From contig NZ_JAZGLW010000001.1 of NCBI RefSeq assembly GCF_036409155.1, forward strand, positions 2,604,001 through 2,668,000: a stretch of 64,000 bases of DNA, written 5' to 3'. The position numbers and the translations under genes are program-made. The notes beneath the pieces were generated by a model. The model saw nothing but the letters and a program-made list of their open reading frames with translations, did not search any database and had not been told where the DNA came from. This document shows positions 48,605-57,114 of this stretch, in pieces (position 1 is the stretch's first letter; the number at the start of each line of letters is the position of its first letter). This stretch comes from Mycobacterium sp. 050128 (lineage in GTDB: Bacteria; Actinomycetota; Actinomycetes; Mycobacteriales; Mycobacteriaceae).

Positions 48605-49249
48605 ATGGCCATACGGTGGTTGCGGGGCCTGGGGGTATTCGGTGCCGTGGTGCTGGCCGCCTCGGGGTTCGCGAGTTCGGCGCTGGCAGAAGGACCGCCG
48701 ATGCCCGGCGTGGAAGTCGATGATGAAACCGGCAGGTGCACAGCGGGTTTCGCGGCTCAAGGCAACGACGCCAACTACTACTTGCTGACCAGTGGACATT
48801 GCGACGCCCACGACGGTTCGGTATGGACTTACGGTCAGAACGTCCCGCTCGGGATTATTACCGCCAGCGAGAATGAAGGCGACAATAAGGACGCTGCGAT
48901 CATCCGCCTTGATCCCGGCGTCGGCGCACCGATTGGTGATGTCGGTGGCAAGCTGGTTCGAGATGTGTTGAGCCGCACCCAAATTAAGGCTGGCATGCCG
49001 TTCTGCAAGCTGGGCGCAGTCACTGGCGAGACATGCGGCGCGATTACAGAAATCGACAACGATGTGATCGAAGCCAGCGTGTACAGCCTCCATGGCGACA
49101 GTGGGAGTCCTGGCTTCGTGAAGAACGATGACGGCACCGTGAGTGCCGTTGGCATTTTGATGTCTTCACCGGAGGGTGACGACCATACGACGTACTTCAC
49201 CCTTGTGCAGCCGTTGCTCGGTAAGTGGGGAATCCACGTTCTCCCCTGA
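48605..49249 (+). CDS. Secreted chymotrypsin-like serine protease (S1, Rv1815 type)
   Basis: A 214-residue exported protein with a signal peptide of about 28 residues (RWLRGLGVFGAVVLAASGFA, ending ALA). The mature part shows the S1 triad: His65 in LLTSGHCDAHDG, a probable Asp96 in DNKDAAIIRLD, and Ser166 in LHGDSGSPGF. Four cysteines (45, 66, 134, 144) could form two disulfides. It resembles small mycobacterial secreted proteases such as Rv1815 in length and in GETCG near Cys144. GAGGAG lies 8-13 bp before the ATG. It stands alone. Confidence 0.87.
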   Translation: MAIRWLRGLGVFGAVVLAASGFASSALAEGPPMPGVEVDDETGRCTAGFAAQGNDANYYLLTSGHCDAHDGSVWTYGQNVPLGIITASENEGDNKDAAIIRLDPGVGAPIGDVGGKLVRDVLSRTQIKAGMPFCKLGAVTGETCGAITEIDNDVIEASVYSLHGDSGSPGFVKNDDGTVSAVGILMSSPEGDDHTTYFTLVQPLLGKWGIHVLP

Positions 49250-49368
49250 ATTGCGACGACCAAACCGACTGCACGAACTGAGGTTTGACGAACGCCGTCC
49301 CTGGTGTGGTGAAGTCACGGAGCGTAGTCACCCGCGAATATGCCGACTTTTGTCGTATCGGTTCAGTG

Positions 49369-49953
49369 TTACGTAGCCGGCGACGAGCTAGGCGCCGAGT
49401 CGATGGTGTCGACGGCGTAGGGCGGCCCGAGGAACCGCCGCACCATCTCGCTCTCGGCATCGGCGTCTTTGAGCGGCCAGTACCACAGAGCCAGGAATGT
49501 ACGGACCAACCATTGTGCGGCAAGGGGATCGGGCGCGCTCAGCCCCACCATTTCGGTCGCGAAGCGGGAGATGATGGGTGAGTCGGTGAGGCCCTCTGCC
49601 GGGAGTGCGGCCATCGAACGCATGGTCTTCGCGAGCGGATCAGCCCGCAGGCGCTGCAAGGCGACCGTCGTGGCGGTGACGACTCGCTCCGGACCGGTGA
49701 GCCCGGCGATGGCTTCCCGAACCGAGTCGAGGATGCGCTCGGCCTGCAGGCGCAGGACGACGTCGCGGATTGCGGCCTTGCTTCCGGCGTGGCGGTAGAC
49801 GGTCGCCGGTGAACAGTGAACCTCGGCGGCCACGGCGTCGATGCTGAAGGCGTCGTAGCCGTGCCGCAACATCAAGTTGGCGGCTGCGGCGTAGATGCGT
49901 TCCGCGGCTTCGTCATGTCGCTCCCGCCCGATCAGCCAGTCTTGACCCGCCAT
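49369..49953 (-). CDS. TetR-family transcriptional regulator, divergent from a P450
   Basis: A 194-residue regulator with the DNA-binding helices AAERIYAAAANLMLRHGYDA, FSIDAVAAEVHCSPATVYRH and AGSKAAIRDVVL (about 15-68). The helical ligand domain ends in a WLVRTFLALWYWPLKD segment. It is divergent from the cytochrome P450 gene across 193 bp, the usual layout for a repressor of that operon. I found no clear palindrome in the gap; TTTATCA occurs twice there. Confidence 0.87.
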   Translation of the reverse strand: MAGQDWLIGRERHDEAAERIYAAAANLMLRHGYDAFSIDAVAAEVHCSPATVYRHAGSKAAIRDVVLRLQAERILDSVREAIAGLTGPERVVTATTVALQRLRADPLAKTMRSMAALPAEGLTDSPIISRFATEMVGLSAPDPLAAQWLVRTFLALWYWPLKDADAESEMVRRFLGPPYAVDTIDSAPSSSPAT

Positions 49954-50146
49954 CGTTTCAGTTCATCCAGAGCCGAGAACCCATGAAGTTGTTTTATCAC
50001 TGTGAGAAGAATTCCAGTCGATTTATCAGGGAAGTCGCTGGTCGGCTGATCGGCCTGAGAAGCGCGCGGCGGCGCCCGTATCGACTCGGTTTGCATGTTC
50101 GCTGTACACCGTTGACGCAGGTGCACGCCGCATTCACCCTGAGCGC

Positions 50147-51361
50147 ATGACGCTCTTGGCGGACGCGACGGACTTCTTCGGCACCGCGGCCTTGCAGGAC
50201 CCCTACCCGCTCTATGACCGGATGCGCGACCAAGCACCGGTTCATCGCATCGGGGATTCGGTCTTCCACGCGGTATGCGGCTGGGACGCCGTCACCGAGG
50301 CCGTCAACCGGGTCGAGGATTTCTCGTCGAACCTCACCGCGACGATGGTCTACCACGACGACGGCACCGTCACCCCGTTCGACATGGGCCCACTCGGCGG
50401 TCCGATGCACGCCCTGGCCACCGCGGACGATCCCGTGCACGACGCGCACCGCAAGATGCTGCTGCCCCACCTCTCGGCCAGGCGAATACGTGTCATCGAG
50501 GGGTTCGCCGAAGCCACGGCGATCAAACTGTGGTCCGACGGGTTGGTCGACGGTCGGATCGAGTGGATGAGCGCCATGGCCAATCGGCTCCCGATGATGG
50601 TGGTCGCCCGCCTACTTGGGCTGCCCGACGACGACGTCGACATGCTGATCCGACTGGGGTATGCCACCACCACTCTGCTCGACGGCGTCGTGAGCCCGAC
50701 CCAACTCGAAGCCGCGGGCGTGGCCGCGATGGAGCTGTCCGGGTATGTGATGGAGCACTTCGCGAGTGCCGGGGAACGCCCTGCGCCGGGCCTCATCGGC
50801 GACCTCGCCGCCCGCCACGCCTCTGGCGAACTGGAGCAGTTCCCGGCGCTTGGGATCATGCTCACCTTGTTCAGCGCGGCGGGCGAATCGACCGCGTCGC
50901 TACTGGGGAGCGCCGCCTGGATCCTGGTGACCCAGAGCCATATTCAAGAACAGGTCCGCGCCCATCCCGACCTGCTGGGTGCTTTCATCGAAGAGACACT
51001 GCGCTACGAGTCGCCGTTTCGCGGCCACTACCGCCACGTGATACGAGACACCACGCTGGGCGGCGTCGACGTGCCCGCCGATTCGCGCCTGCTGTTGATG
51101 TGGGGGGCCGCCAACCGCGACCCCCGGCAGTTCGACAACCCCAACGAGTTCCGGCTGGACCGCAGCGGCGCCAAAGGGCACATCACCTTCGGCAAGGGCG
51201 CACACTTCTGCGTCGGGGCCGCACTGGCACGTTTGGAGGCCCAGATCGTCTTGCGGACGCTGCTGGAACAGACGACCTGGATCGAGGCAACCGACGTCGG
51301 ACACTGGCTGCCCAGCATCCTCGTCCGCCGACTCGACCATCTCGAACTGGCGGTCAGATGA
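50147..51361 (+). CDS. Cytochrome P450
   Basis: A soluble haem mono-oxygenase of 404 residues. The I-helix proton-relay motif reads AAGEST (244-249), with Ser in the usual first Thr position. The K-helix ExxR is EETLR (Glu283, Arg286). The haem loop FGKGAHFCVGAALARLEA places the thiolate ligand at Cys355. The N-terminus (DPYPLYDRMRDQAPVHRI) is typical of bacterial P450s. I cannot assign a CYP family number. The truncated NTF2-like gene overlaps its stop (ATGA), and a TetR gene is divergent, so it is probably induced by its substrate. Confidence 0.93.
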   Translation: MTLLADATDFFGTAALQDPYPLYDRMRDQAPVHRIGDSVFHAVCGWDAVTEAVNRVEDFSSNLTATMVYHDDGTVTPFDMGPLGGPMHALATADDPVHDAHRKMLLPHLSARRIRVIEGFAEATAIKLWSDGLVDGRIEWMSAMANRLPMMVVARLLGLPDDDVDMLIRLGYATTTLLDGVVSPTQLEAAGVAAMELSGYVMEHFASAGERPAPGLIGDLAARHASGELEQFPALGIMLTLFSAAGESTASLLGSAAWILVTQSHIQEQVRAHPDLLGAFIEETLRYESPFRGHYRHVIRDTTLGGVDVPADSRLLLMWGAANRDPRQFDNPNEFRLDRSGAKGHITFGKGAHFCVGAALARLEAQIVLRTLLEQTTWIEATDVGHWLPSILVRRLDHLELAVR

Positions 51362-51714
51362 CCGAGCAAGCAGAGTTGATCGCCTGCTACGAGCTAACCC
51401 AAGCCAAGGCCAAGTACTGCCGAACCCTCGACACGCGGGACTGGAACGGCCTAGCGGCATTGATGACCGAAGACATCGAATTCGGGATGGGTGACGGACA
51501 TTCCGAACCGCAAATGACCGTGGGACGCGACGAGACACTGGCGCTGCTGCAATCCCTTGTGGCCGGGTCAAAGACCGCTCACCAGGTCCATACACCCGAG
51601 ATCGACCTCAACGAAGATGAGGCGCAAGTGATCATCAGGCCGGAGCGGGAGCCCACATCGCGAATGAAGAGGGTGGGCGGTAGTGCGCCTGGCCAAGCGG
51701 CCCCGTGTTCATGA
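51358..51714 (+). CDS. NTF2/SnoaL-like protein, apparently truncated
   Basis: 118 residues: MTEQAELIACYELTQAKAKY, CRTLDTRDWNGLAALMTEDI, EFGMGDGHSEPQMTVGRDET and HQVHTPEIDLNEDEAQVII form the first two-thirds of a SnoaL-like cone-shaped barrel. After EAQVII the expected final strands (usually a WDNG...GHYxxxY type segment) are replaced by an unrelated basic/polar stretch, RPEREPTSRMKRVGGSAPG, and no other frame supplies them. Such proteins often accompany P450s and steroid-type dehydrogenases. The 3' end has probably been deleted, so function is doubtful. Confidence 0.7.
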   Translation: MTEQAELIACYELTQAKAKYCRTLDTRDWNGLAALMTEDIEFGMGDGHSEPQMTVGRDETLALLQSLVAGSKTAHQVHTPEIDLNEDEAQVIIRPEREPTSRMKRVGGSAPGQAAPCS

Positions 51715-51787
51715 TTGCAACGAACGCCAGCCGGCTCATTCGGGCCGGAGGGTGGGCCATCTGGGCTGCGGCGCCTAGGCTTCTCGT

Positions 51788-51988
51788 ATGAGTAGGGCTT
51801 TCGTTGTCACATTCGCGTTCGGATTGCTCGTCGCGGTGTTCGGTCTGATCTGGGCACTGCAGGGATTCGGGGTGTTGGGTGGCAGCCCGATGAGCAACAC
51901 CACCACCTGGTCGATCATCGGTCCGATCACGGTGGTGATCGGCATCGGGATCGCGGTATTCAGTTGGCGCAAACTCAAGTCGAAATAG
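51788..51988 (+). CDS. Small two-helix membrane protein
   Basis: 66 residues with two hydrophobic helices, VVTFAFGLLVAVFGLIWALQ (6-25) and WSIIGPITVVIGIGIAVFSW (41-60), joined by a Gly/Ser/Thr loop, and a basic C-terminus RKLKSK. I recognise no family. It is convergent with the second molybdopterin oxidoreductase (4-bp gap). Coding is supported by the strong hydrophobic pattern and positive-inside tail rather than by homology. Confidence 0.7.
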   Translation: MSRAFVVTFAFGLLVAVFGLIWALQGFGVLGGSPMSNTTTWSIIGPITVVIGIGIAVFSWRKLKSK

Positions 51989-51992
51989 TTCG

Positions 51993-53534
51993 CTAGTTCT
52001 CCGTCACGGTGAACTCCACCGTGTGCCAGCCGGTGGCGCCGTCGGGGATGCTGCCAACCTGATCCGCTGTTTGGGTGGCTCCGGAGTTGTCGGTGGCGCG
52101 CACCGTAATGCTGTGATTCCCAGGGGTTTTCGCCTGCCATGGGAAGCTCCACAATCGCCACGTCGCGTTGGAATAGCTGGCGCCCAGTTCGGCGGGCTGC
52201 CATTCACCGTTGTCGATGCGGATCTCCACGCCCCGCACCCCCCGATTCTGTGCCCACGCCACCCCACCGAACACGACGGATCCTCTCGGCAGTTTCTGGC
52301 CGTCTGTCGGCACGTCGACGCGCGACTCGGTCTTGATCGGCGCCTGCGCTGCCCAGCCGAACCGTGTCCAGTACGCCTTTGCTTTGTCGAATCGAGTCAG
52401 CTCCAAGTCGACGACCCACTTGGTGGCGGACACATACCCGTAGAGCCCGGGCACCACCAGCCGAGCCGGGTAACCGTGCTCGACCGGCAGCGGCTGACCG
52501 TTCAGGCCCACCGCCAGCAGCGCGTCGCGGCCATCGGTGAGGGCCTGCACCGGCGTACCCGCGGTGAATCCGTCGATCGAGGTGGAGAGCACCATATCGG
52601 CGTTTGCGTGCACACCGGCTGCCGCAAGCAGGTCGGCCACCCGGTAGCCCGTCCACACGCCCGTCGAAATCAGCTTTCCACCAACGGGATTCGACACACA
52701 GGTCAACGTCGTCGCTGATTCGACGACTTCGAAACGGGCCAGGTCCTCGAAGCTGTAGGTAGCCTCGCGATCCACCATGCCGTGGATGCGCAACCGCCAG
52801 TCGCCGTGGCTGAGTTGCGGAACACTTAGCGCGGTGTCCACCCGGTAAAAGTCGCCGCTAGCGGTGACGAAGCTCGGGAGCGCGACGCCTTTCGGTTGCA
52901 CATCGGCGGGTATGGGTGCAGCCGGTACCCGCGGGGTGGGAAGCGTGACGGCGTTGCGGTCGGCGGCCACCGAATGTACCAACCGTGTGAGGACCGCACC
53001 CACGACACCGCTCACCACGCCGAATCCGAGCAATCCGTACGCCACCAGCGCGCGTCTGCGTGCGTCCGGCTCGTCGCCGTCGGCATCGGCGGTTGGTTCT
53101 TTCGGCCGGACCCGGCGGGTGAGAAAGCGCAGGGCCGCCACGCCGCAGACGGCGCCCGCGACCGTGGGGATCGTGTCGGGCAACGCCGCGCCCTGCCGCG
53201 ATAGCACTGCCGCGCAGCCGAGGAAGCCCGCCGCGGCGATTACCGCGCTGCCCACGGGACGGCGCTTGGTTTCGAAGCTGCCGGCGACCGCCGCGATCGT
53301 CGCGATCACCACGAGCACGACGATCGCCAAGAAGATCTTGTCCAGCGAGCCCAGGGTCTGAATCGCCCACTCTTTGACGGGCCCCGGGGTCAGGTCCACG
53401 ATCACCGAGCCGGTCGCGGCGCGAGCATCCGCCCGCGCGCCGAACGGGATGCCCACCAGCGCAGCTACCCCGAGCGAGACGGCCGCGGCGGCAACCCCGG
53501 CGATCATCCGCTCATTCGACGTCGCGGCAGCCAT
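51993..53534 (-). CDS. Membrane-anchored molybdopterin oxidoreductase with sulfite-oxidase dimer domain
   Basis: A 513-residue protein. About five N-terminal membrane helices (MIAGVAAAAVSLGVAALVGI, IFLAIVVLVVIATIAAVAGS, SAVIAAAGFLGCAAVLS, YGLLGFGVVSGVVGAVL) precede a sulfite-oxidase-type domain. Its predicted Mo-ligand is Cys279 in TTLTCVSNPVGGKLISTGVW, and VEHGYPARLVVPGLYGYVSA carries pterin contacts. A C-terminal Ig-like dimerisation domain follows (WAQNRGVRGVEIRIDNGEW, GNHSITVRATDNSG). Unlike the protein at 43816, it keeps the dimer domain. ATG 53534 is used; GTG 53543 is possible. Substrate and electron acceptor are unknown. Confidence 0.88.
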   Translation of the reverse strand: MAAATSNERMIAGVAAAAVSLGVAALVGIPFGARADARAATGSVIVDLTPGPVKEWAIQTLGSLDKIFLAIVVLVVIATIAAVAGSFETKRRPVGSAVIAAAGFLGCAAVLSRQGAALPDTIPTVAGAVCGVAALRFLTRRVRPKEPTADADGDEPDARRRALVAYGLLGFGVVSGVVGAVLTRLVHSVAADRNAVTLPTPRVPAAPIPADVQPKGVALPSFVTASGDFYRVDTALSVPQLSHGDWRLRIHGMVDREATYSFEDLARFEVVESATTLTCVSNPVGGKLISTGVWTGYRVADLLAAAGVHANADMVLSTSIDGFTAGTPVQALTDGRDALLAVGLNGQPLPVEHGYPARLVVPGLYGYVSATKWVVDLELTRFDKAKAYWTRFGWAAQAPIKTESRVDVPTDGQKLPRGSVVFGGVAWAQNRGVRGVEIRIDNGEWQPAELGASYSNATWRLWSFPWQAKTPGNHSITVRATDNSGATQTADQVGSIPDGATGWHTVEFTVTEN

Positions 53535-53593
53535 CGGAATCACTGTACTCGCGCGTCAGCTAAGCCACCGCAAAAAGCTTGCCGGGCAGCCAA

Positions 53594-54676
53594 TCACGCC
53601 TTGGCCGTGTTACCGAATCCGACATGGCTGCGAATCAGGGGCAGCGTTGCCGCGGTGGCGAAGCCCGGTGGGGCTGCGCAGATCGCGGGGACGGCATTGA
53701 GCACCTGCATGCCGGTGGCCACGCTTGCCGAGCGGACGTGCTCTGCCATGCTCGCCGCGCGGGTAAAGCTCGCCAGGCAGAAGAAGTGGGTCCGCATCGA
53801 GGGGTCGCCCTCGATCGTCAGCGTCCACCCGTCCTGGGGTTTGGGCCAGTTCTCCGGGTACTCGCCACCGACGGTCCACAGCGTCTCTATCTCGACGAGC
53901 ACCTCGCCGTGGCGCCGGCCCGACCACCTCCACCGTTGCCCCGCAGTGGTTCCCGCGCGCAGCACATGATCGAATATCTGATGATCCTCGCGGGCGGGAA
54001 CCGCCTCCACCGTCGCGGTGACCTCGTCGATGTCGGCATTGAGTGTGTCGGCCAGAAACCAGACCTGTTCGGTGAAGATACCGCTGTTGAAGGCGAGGAA
54101 CTCGCTGGCTTGTGGACTGATCTCCTCGACCGGTTGGCCAAAGCGCATGTTGTCGAACGTGATTGACGTGCTTTCGTAGACCGACCAGTCGGCGCGTTCC
54201 TGGAGCGTGATCTTGTCGATGGTGCGGCACATGCCCGAAAGCGTCAGCGGTAGTGCGCCGGAGAGGTTCCCGGGGTTCAACCCGCTGCCGTGAACCGTCG
54301 TGTCGCCGGCCCGGCAGGCCTCCAGCACCCGATGGCGATCGGCAGGTGTGATGCGGCGCGGATGGAACAGGAATGCCGTTGTCACAACGTTTTTCCCACT
54401 GGGCAGCAATGCGCACACCTCGTCGAGGTTGGTGTTTCGCGGCGTGTAGAGCACGCAGTCCGCGGCGAGCTCCATGACCTTGTCGACATCAGTGGTCGCG
54501 GCGACGCCGATCGGGTCGCGACCCACCAGGGTGCCGACGTCGACTCCGTCTTTTGCGTCGGAATAGACGCGTGCGCCGACGATTTGCAAGTCGGGCCGGT
54601 GATCGATGATGGTCGTGACGATCTCGGAGCCCACCGTTCCGGTGCCCCACGGGATGATGCGCAGCGGCTCTGTCAT
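53594..54676 (-). CDS. NAD(P)-binding Rossmann dehydrogenase, dihydrodipicolinate-reductase-like
   Basis: The 360-residue protein starts MTEPLRIIPWGTGTVGSEIV, a dinucleotide-binding loop of the DapB / 2,4-diaminopentanoate-dehydrogenase type. It continues ADCVLYTPRNTNLDEVCALL, SGKNVVTTAFLFHP and VHGSGLNPGNLSGALPLTLS (substrate loop). Mycobacteria carry several paralogues of this family with unknown substrates. GGAAGGGAC precedes ATG 54676; the frame is open further upstream but runs into the CDF gene. It follows the CDF transporter gene by 19 bp on the same strand, so it may belong to that transcript. Confidence 0.82.
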   Translation of the reverse strand: MTEPLRIIPWGTGTVGSEIVTTIIDHRPDLQIVGARVYSDAKDGVDVGTLVGRDPIGVAATTDVDKVMELAADCVLYTPRNTNLDEVCALLPSGKNVVTTAFLFHPRRITPADRHRVLEACRAGDTTVHGSGLNPGNLSGALPLTLSGMCRTIDKITLQERADWSVYESTSITFDNMRFGQPVEEISPQASEFLAFNSGIFTEQVWFLADTLNADIDEVTATVEAVPAREDHQIFDHVLRAGTTAGQRWRWSGRRHGEVLVEIETLWTVGGEYPENWPKPQDGWTLTIEGDPSMRTHFFCLASFTRAASMAEHVRSASVATGMQVLNAVPAICAAPPGFATAATLPLIRSHVGFGNTAKA

Positions 54677-54695
54677 CGGTGTCCCTTCCGGCTCG

Positions 54696-55739
54696 TCAGT
54701 GGTGATGAGTGTGCGACGCGACGCTCTCGCGATGTTCCTGAGCCGCATTGGTGCCGCCGGCGGGATAGGCATGGATCATCGCGGTGGTCAGCTTGGGCAC
54801 CGCGTGGATCAAGTCGTGTTCGGCTTCGTGCGCAATCTGATGTGCCGCAGCCAAACTCAGCGCCGGATCGATGTCGAGTTCGGCATCGGCGTGTAGCCGG
54901 TGTCCGATCCAGCGCATCCGCACACTGCGCACCGAGCGCACGCCGGGCCGGGCGGCCAGCGCGGCCTCGGCAGTGTCGACGAGCTTCGGATCGACACCGT
55001 CCATCAGGCGACGGAACACATCTCGCACCGCCGTGCGCAGCACGGCCAGAATGGCCACCGTGATCGCCAGGCCGACGATCGGATCGGCGAGGGGGAAGCC
55101 CAAAGCCACGCCGCCGGCGCCGACCAGCACCGCCAGCGAGGTAAAGCCATCGGTGCGCGCGTGCAGGCCGTCGGCGACGAGCGCCGCCGAGCCGATACGG
55201 CGTCCGACCCGGATGCGGTAGAGCGCCACCCATTCGTTTCCGATGAACCCGAGCAGTCCGGCCACCGCGACCCAGCCGACGTGCCCGATGGGCCGCGGAT
55301 TGATCAGCCGCTCGACGGCCTCGTACCCGGCGATTATCGCCGACAGGGTGATCATCGCGACCACGAACAGTCCGGCCAGGTCTTCCGCCCGGCCAAAGCC
55401 GTAGGTATAGTGGCGCGTTGCGGCCTTGGTGCTCAACGCAAACGCGATCCACAGCGGCACGGCGGTCAGAGCGTCGGAGAAGTTGTGGATGGTGTCGGCG
55501 GCCAAGGCGATGGAGCCGGACAGGATCACCACGACGATCTGCGCGACGGCGGTGGCGCCCAGCACCAGCAGGCTGATCTTGACCGCGCGGATACCGTCGG
55601 CGCTGGATTCCAACTCGCTGTCAAAGCTGTCGGCGGCGTCGTGCGAATGTGGCGCGAAAATCTCCTTGATCGCGCCCCGCAATCCCTTCGGATGATCGTG
55701 ATCGTGTCCGTGCGAGTGGTCGTGCCCGTGATCGCTCAT
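54696..55739 (-). CDS. Cation diffusion facilitator (metal efflux), His-rich
   Basis: A 347-residue CDF exporter. The N-terminus is a His/Asp metal-binding segment (MSDHGHDHSHGHDHDH) and the C-terminus ends in SHTHHH. There are six membrane helices, and the transport site is formed by His85-x3-Asp89 (HNFSD, helix 2) and His193-x3-Asp197 (HARTD, helix 5). The cytoplasmic metallochaperone-like domain is VDTAEAALAARPGVRSVRSV onwards. The HxxxD pairs are typical of Zn/Co/Ni-type CDFs. Its ATG overlaps the TGA of the KmtR-like gene (ATGA). In M. tuberculosis KmtR controls the CDF gene Rv2025c, which is unlinked there. Confidence 0.92.
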   Translation of the reverse strand: MSDHGHDHSHGHDHDHPKGLRGAIKEIFAPHSHDAADSFDSELESSADGIRAVKISLLVLGATAVAQIVVVILSGSIALAADTIHNFSDALTAVPLWIAFALSTKAATRHYTYGFGRAEDLAGLFVVAMITLSAIIAGYEAVERLINPRPIGHVGWVAVAGLLGFIGNEWVALYRIRVGRRIGSAALVADGLHARTDGFTSLAVLVGAGGVALGFPLADPIVGLAITVAILAVLRTAVRDVFRRLMDGVDPKLVDTAEAALAARPGVRSVRSVRMRWIGHRLHADAELDIDPALSLAAAHQIAHEAEHDLIHAVPKLTTAMIHAYPAGGTNAAQEHRESVASHTHHH

Positions 55740-56134
55740 CGCGCGTTGGCCTTTCGGGGCCGTCGATCGGTCGTGATGGCCCGAACTTTGGGGTCGCTGC
55801 GGTGGTGCGACGGCACGCCGGGACCGGCATGTTCGGCGTTGAACACCGCATCGATGACCAGTTGACGGACGTGCTCGTTTTCCAGGCTGTAGAAGATCGT
55901 GGTGCCGGCCCGGCGGGTGCGCACCAGCCGAGCCATCCGCAGCTTGGCCAGATGCTGGGACACCGACGGCGCGGGCTTGTCCACCTTTTCGGCCAGGTCG
56001 TTGACCGACGACTCGCCCTCGGTCAGCGCCCACAACACCCGAATGCGGGTGGCGTCGGCCAACATTCGGAAGACCTCGACGATCAGGCTGACCTGATCCT
56101 CGGCAAGGTCCGCTGCGCCACTATCTGCATGCAT
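55736..56134 (-). CDS. kmtR: KmtR-type nickel/cobalt-sensing ArsR/SmtB repressor
   Basis: Metal-sensing repressor of 132 residues. The winged helix includes VFRMLADATRIRVLWALTEG, SSVNDLAEKVDKPAPSVSQH and LAKLRMARLVRTRRAGTTIF. Residues His88, Glu101, His102, His110 and His111 are present at exactly the positions reported as the Ni/Co ligands of M. tuberculosis KmtR (Rv0827c), in NEHVRQ, NAEHAGPG and SHHRS. This identifies the sensor type beyond the general family. It is the first gene of the kmtR-CDF operon. A 26-bp inverted repeat covers its start codon, the expected autoregulatory operator. Confidence 0.92.
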   Translation of the reverse strand: MHADSGAADLAEDQVSLIVEVFRMLADATRIRVLWALTEGESSVNDLAEKVDKPAPSVSQHLAKLRMARLVRTRRAGTTIFYSLENEHVRQLVIDAVFNAEHAGPGVPSHHRSDPKVRAITTDRRPRKANAR

Positions 56135-56145
56135 ACGTAGATAGT
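56120..56145. promoter_or_regulatory. Operator candidate overlapping the kmtR start
   Basis: ACTATCT (56120-56126) and AGATAGT (56139-56145) are a perfect inverted repeat around 12 bp containing GCATGC. The kmtR ATG (56132-56134) lies inside the spacer. Binding of the apo-repressor here would shut its own operon, released by nickel or cobalt. The motif itself is not one I know. Confidence 0.6.
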
Positions 56146-56193
56146 AGCTTATCCGGCTCGGCGCCGCCTTCGCGAAGGCGCCCTGAGCGGCCG

Positions 56194-57039
56194 TCAGAAC
56201 TTCGCGACAGCCCCGGCATCGATCGGCAACGCGGCGCCGGTGATGTACCGCGACTCGTCGGAGGCGAGAAACAGCACGGCGTTACTGACCGCGCTCGCCT
56301 CGATGACCGGCACCGGCAGCATATGGAAGTGGCCGAGCACGGCGGCCGTGTCGTCCATCGTGGGGTTGGGGAGGTCGGGCCGCAGCATGCGGTGGAATTG
56401 CTCGTTGTCGATCATCGGCGTCCGTATGTTGCCGGGGTGGATCGAATTGACTCGAATCAACTGAGGCGCAAGCTCGTTCGCGAGCGAGTTCATCAAGCCG
56501 ACGACGCCGTGCTTCGCCGAGGCGTAGTGCGCCATGTACCCGCCGCCGCGGAGTCCCAACATGGAGCTCACCAGGATGATGGAGCCGCCGCGGCCGTCGG
56601 ACATGTGCGGTACCGCCACCTTGACGGTGTGCCAAACCCCGGTGAGATTGATGTCGAGCATCGTCTGCCAGGCGGCTTCTTCGATCATCGCGGCGGGCGC
56701 GGGACTGCCGCTGATGCCGGCGTTGGCAATCACGACATCGGGCCGGCCCAATTCGTCGATTCCTCGTTGCAACGCCTCGCGCAGGCTCACGAGGTTTCTG
56801 ACATCGGCCTTGGTGGCCACGATGCGCCGGTCCAATTTCTCGACCAGGGCCACGGTTTCGTCGAGATCGTCCTGCGTGGCTCCCGGATAGCTCACGCCCT
56901 CGATGTCGCCACACATGTCCACGGCGATGATGTCGGCGCCTTCCTCGGCGAGGCGGACGGCATGTTCTCGACCTTGGCCGCGCGCCGCACCCGTGATGAA
57001 CGCGACTTTGCCGGCCACTCTGCCAACGGCCTTCGTCAT
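56194..57039 (-). CDS. Mycofactocin-type SDR oxidoreductase
   Basis: A 281-residue short-chain dehydrogenase. The nucleotide loop TGAARGQG (16-23) starts in GKVAFITGAARGQGREHAVR, with IIAVDMCGD after it, NAGIS at 106-110, Ser158/159 in ILVSSMLG, and Tyr172/Lys176 in YASAK. The insert after strand 2 (DIEGVSYPGATQDDLDETVA) is a mark of the mycofactocin-coupled subfamily (carveol dehydrogenase type), whose NAD is bound without exchange. The alcohol substrate is unknown. No mycofactocin biosynthesis genes are in the window. It stands alone on the minus strand between two metal-resistance units. Confidence 0.88.
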   Translation of the reverse strand: MTKAVGRVAGKVAFITGAARGQGREHAVRLAEEGADIIAVDMCGDIEGVSYPGATQDDLDETVALVEKLDRRIVATKADVRNLVSLREALQRGIDELGRPDVVIANAGISGSPAPAAMIEEAAWQTMLDINLTGVWHTVKVAVPHMSDGRGGSIILVSSMLGLRGGGYMAHYASAKHGVVGLMNSLANELAPQLIRVNSIHPGNIRTPMIDNEQFHRMLRPDLPNPTMDDTAAVLGHFHMLPVPVIEASAVSNAVLFLASDESRYITGAALPIDAGAVAKF

Positions 57040-57114
57040 CGTGACCCTTCCTACCGATCGATAACTTTCACCGAGACGATAGCCCTGATCGTGGCCCGCC
57101 AGGCCACTGCGGGG

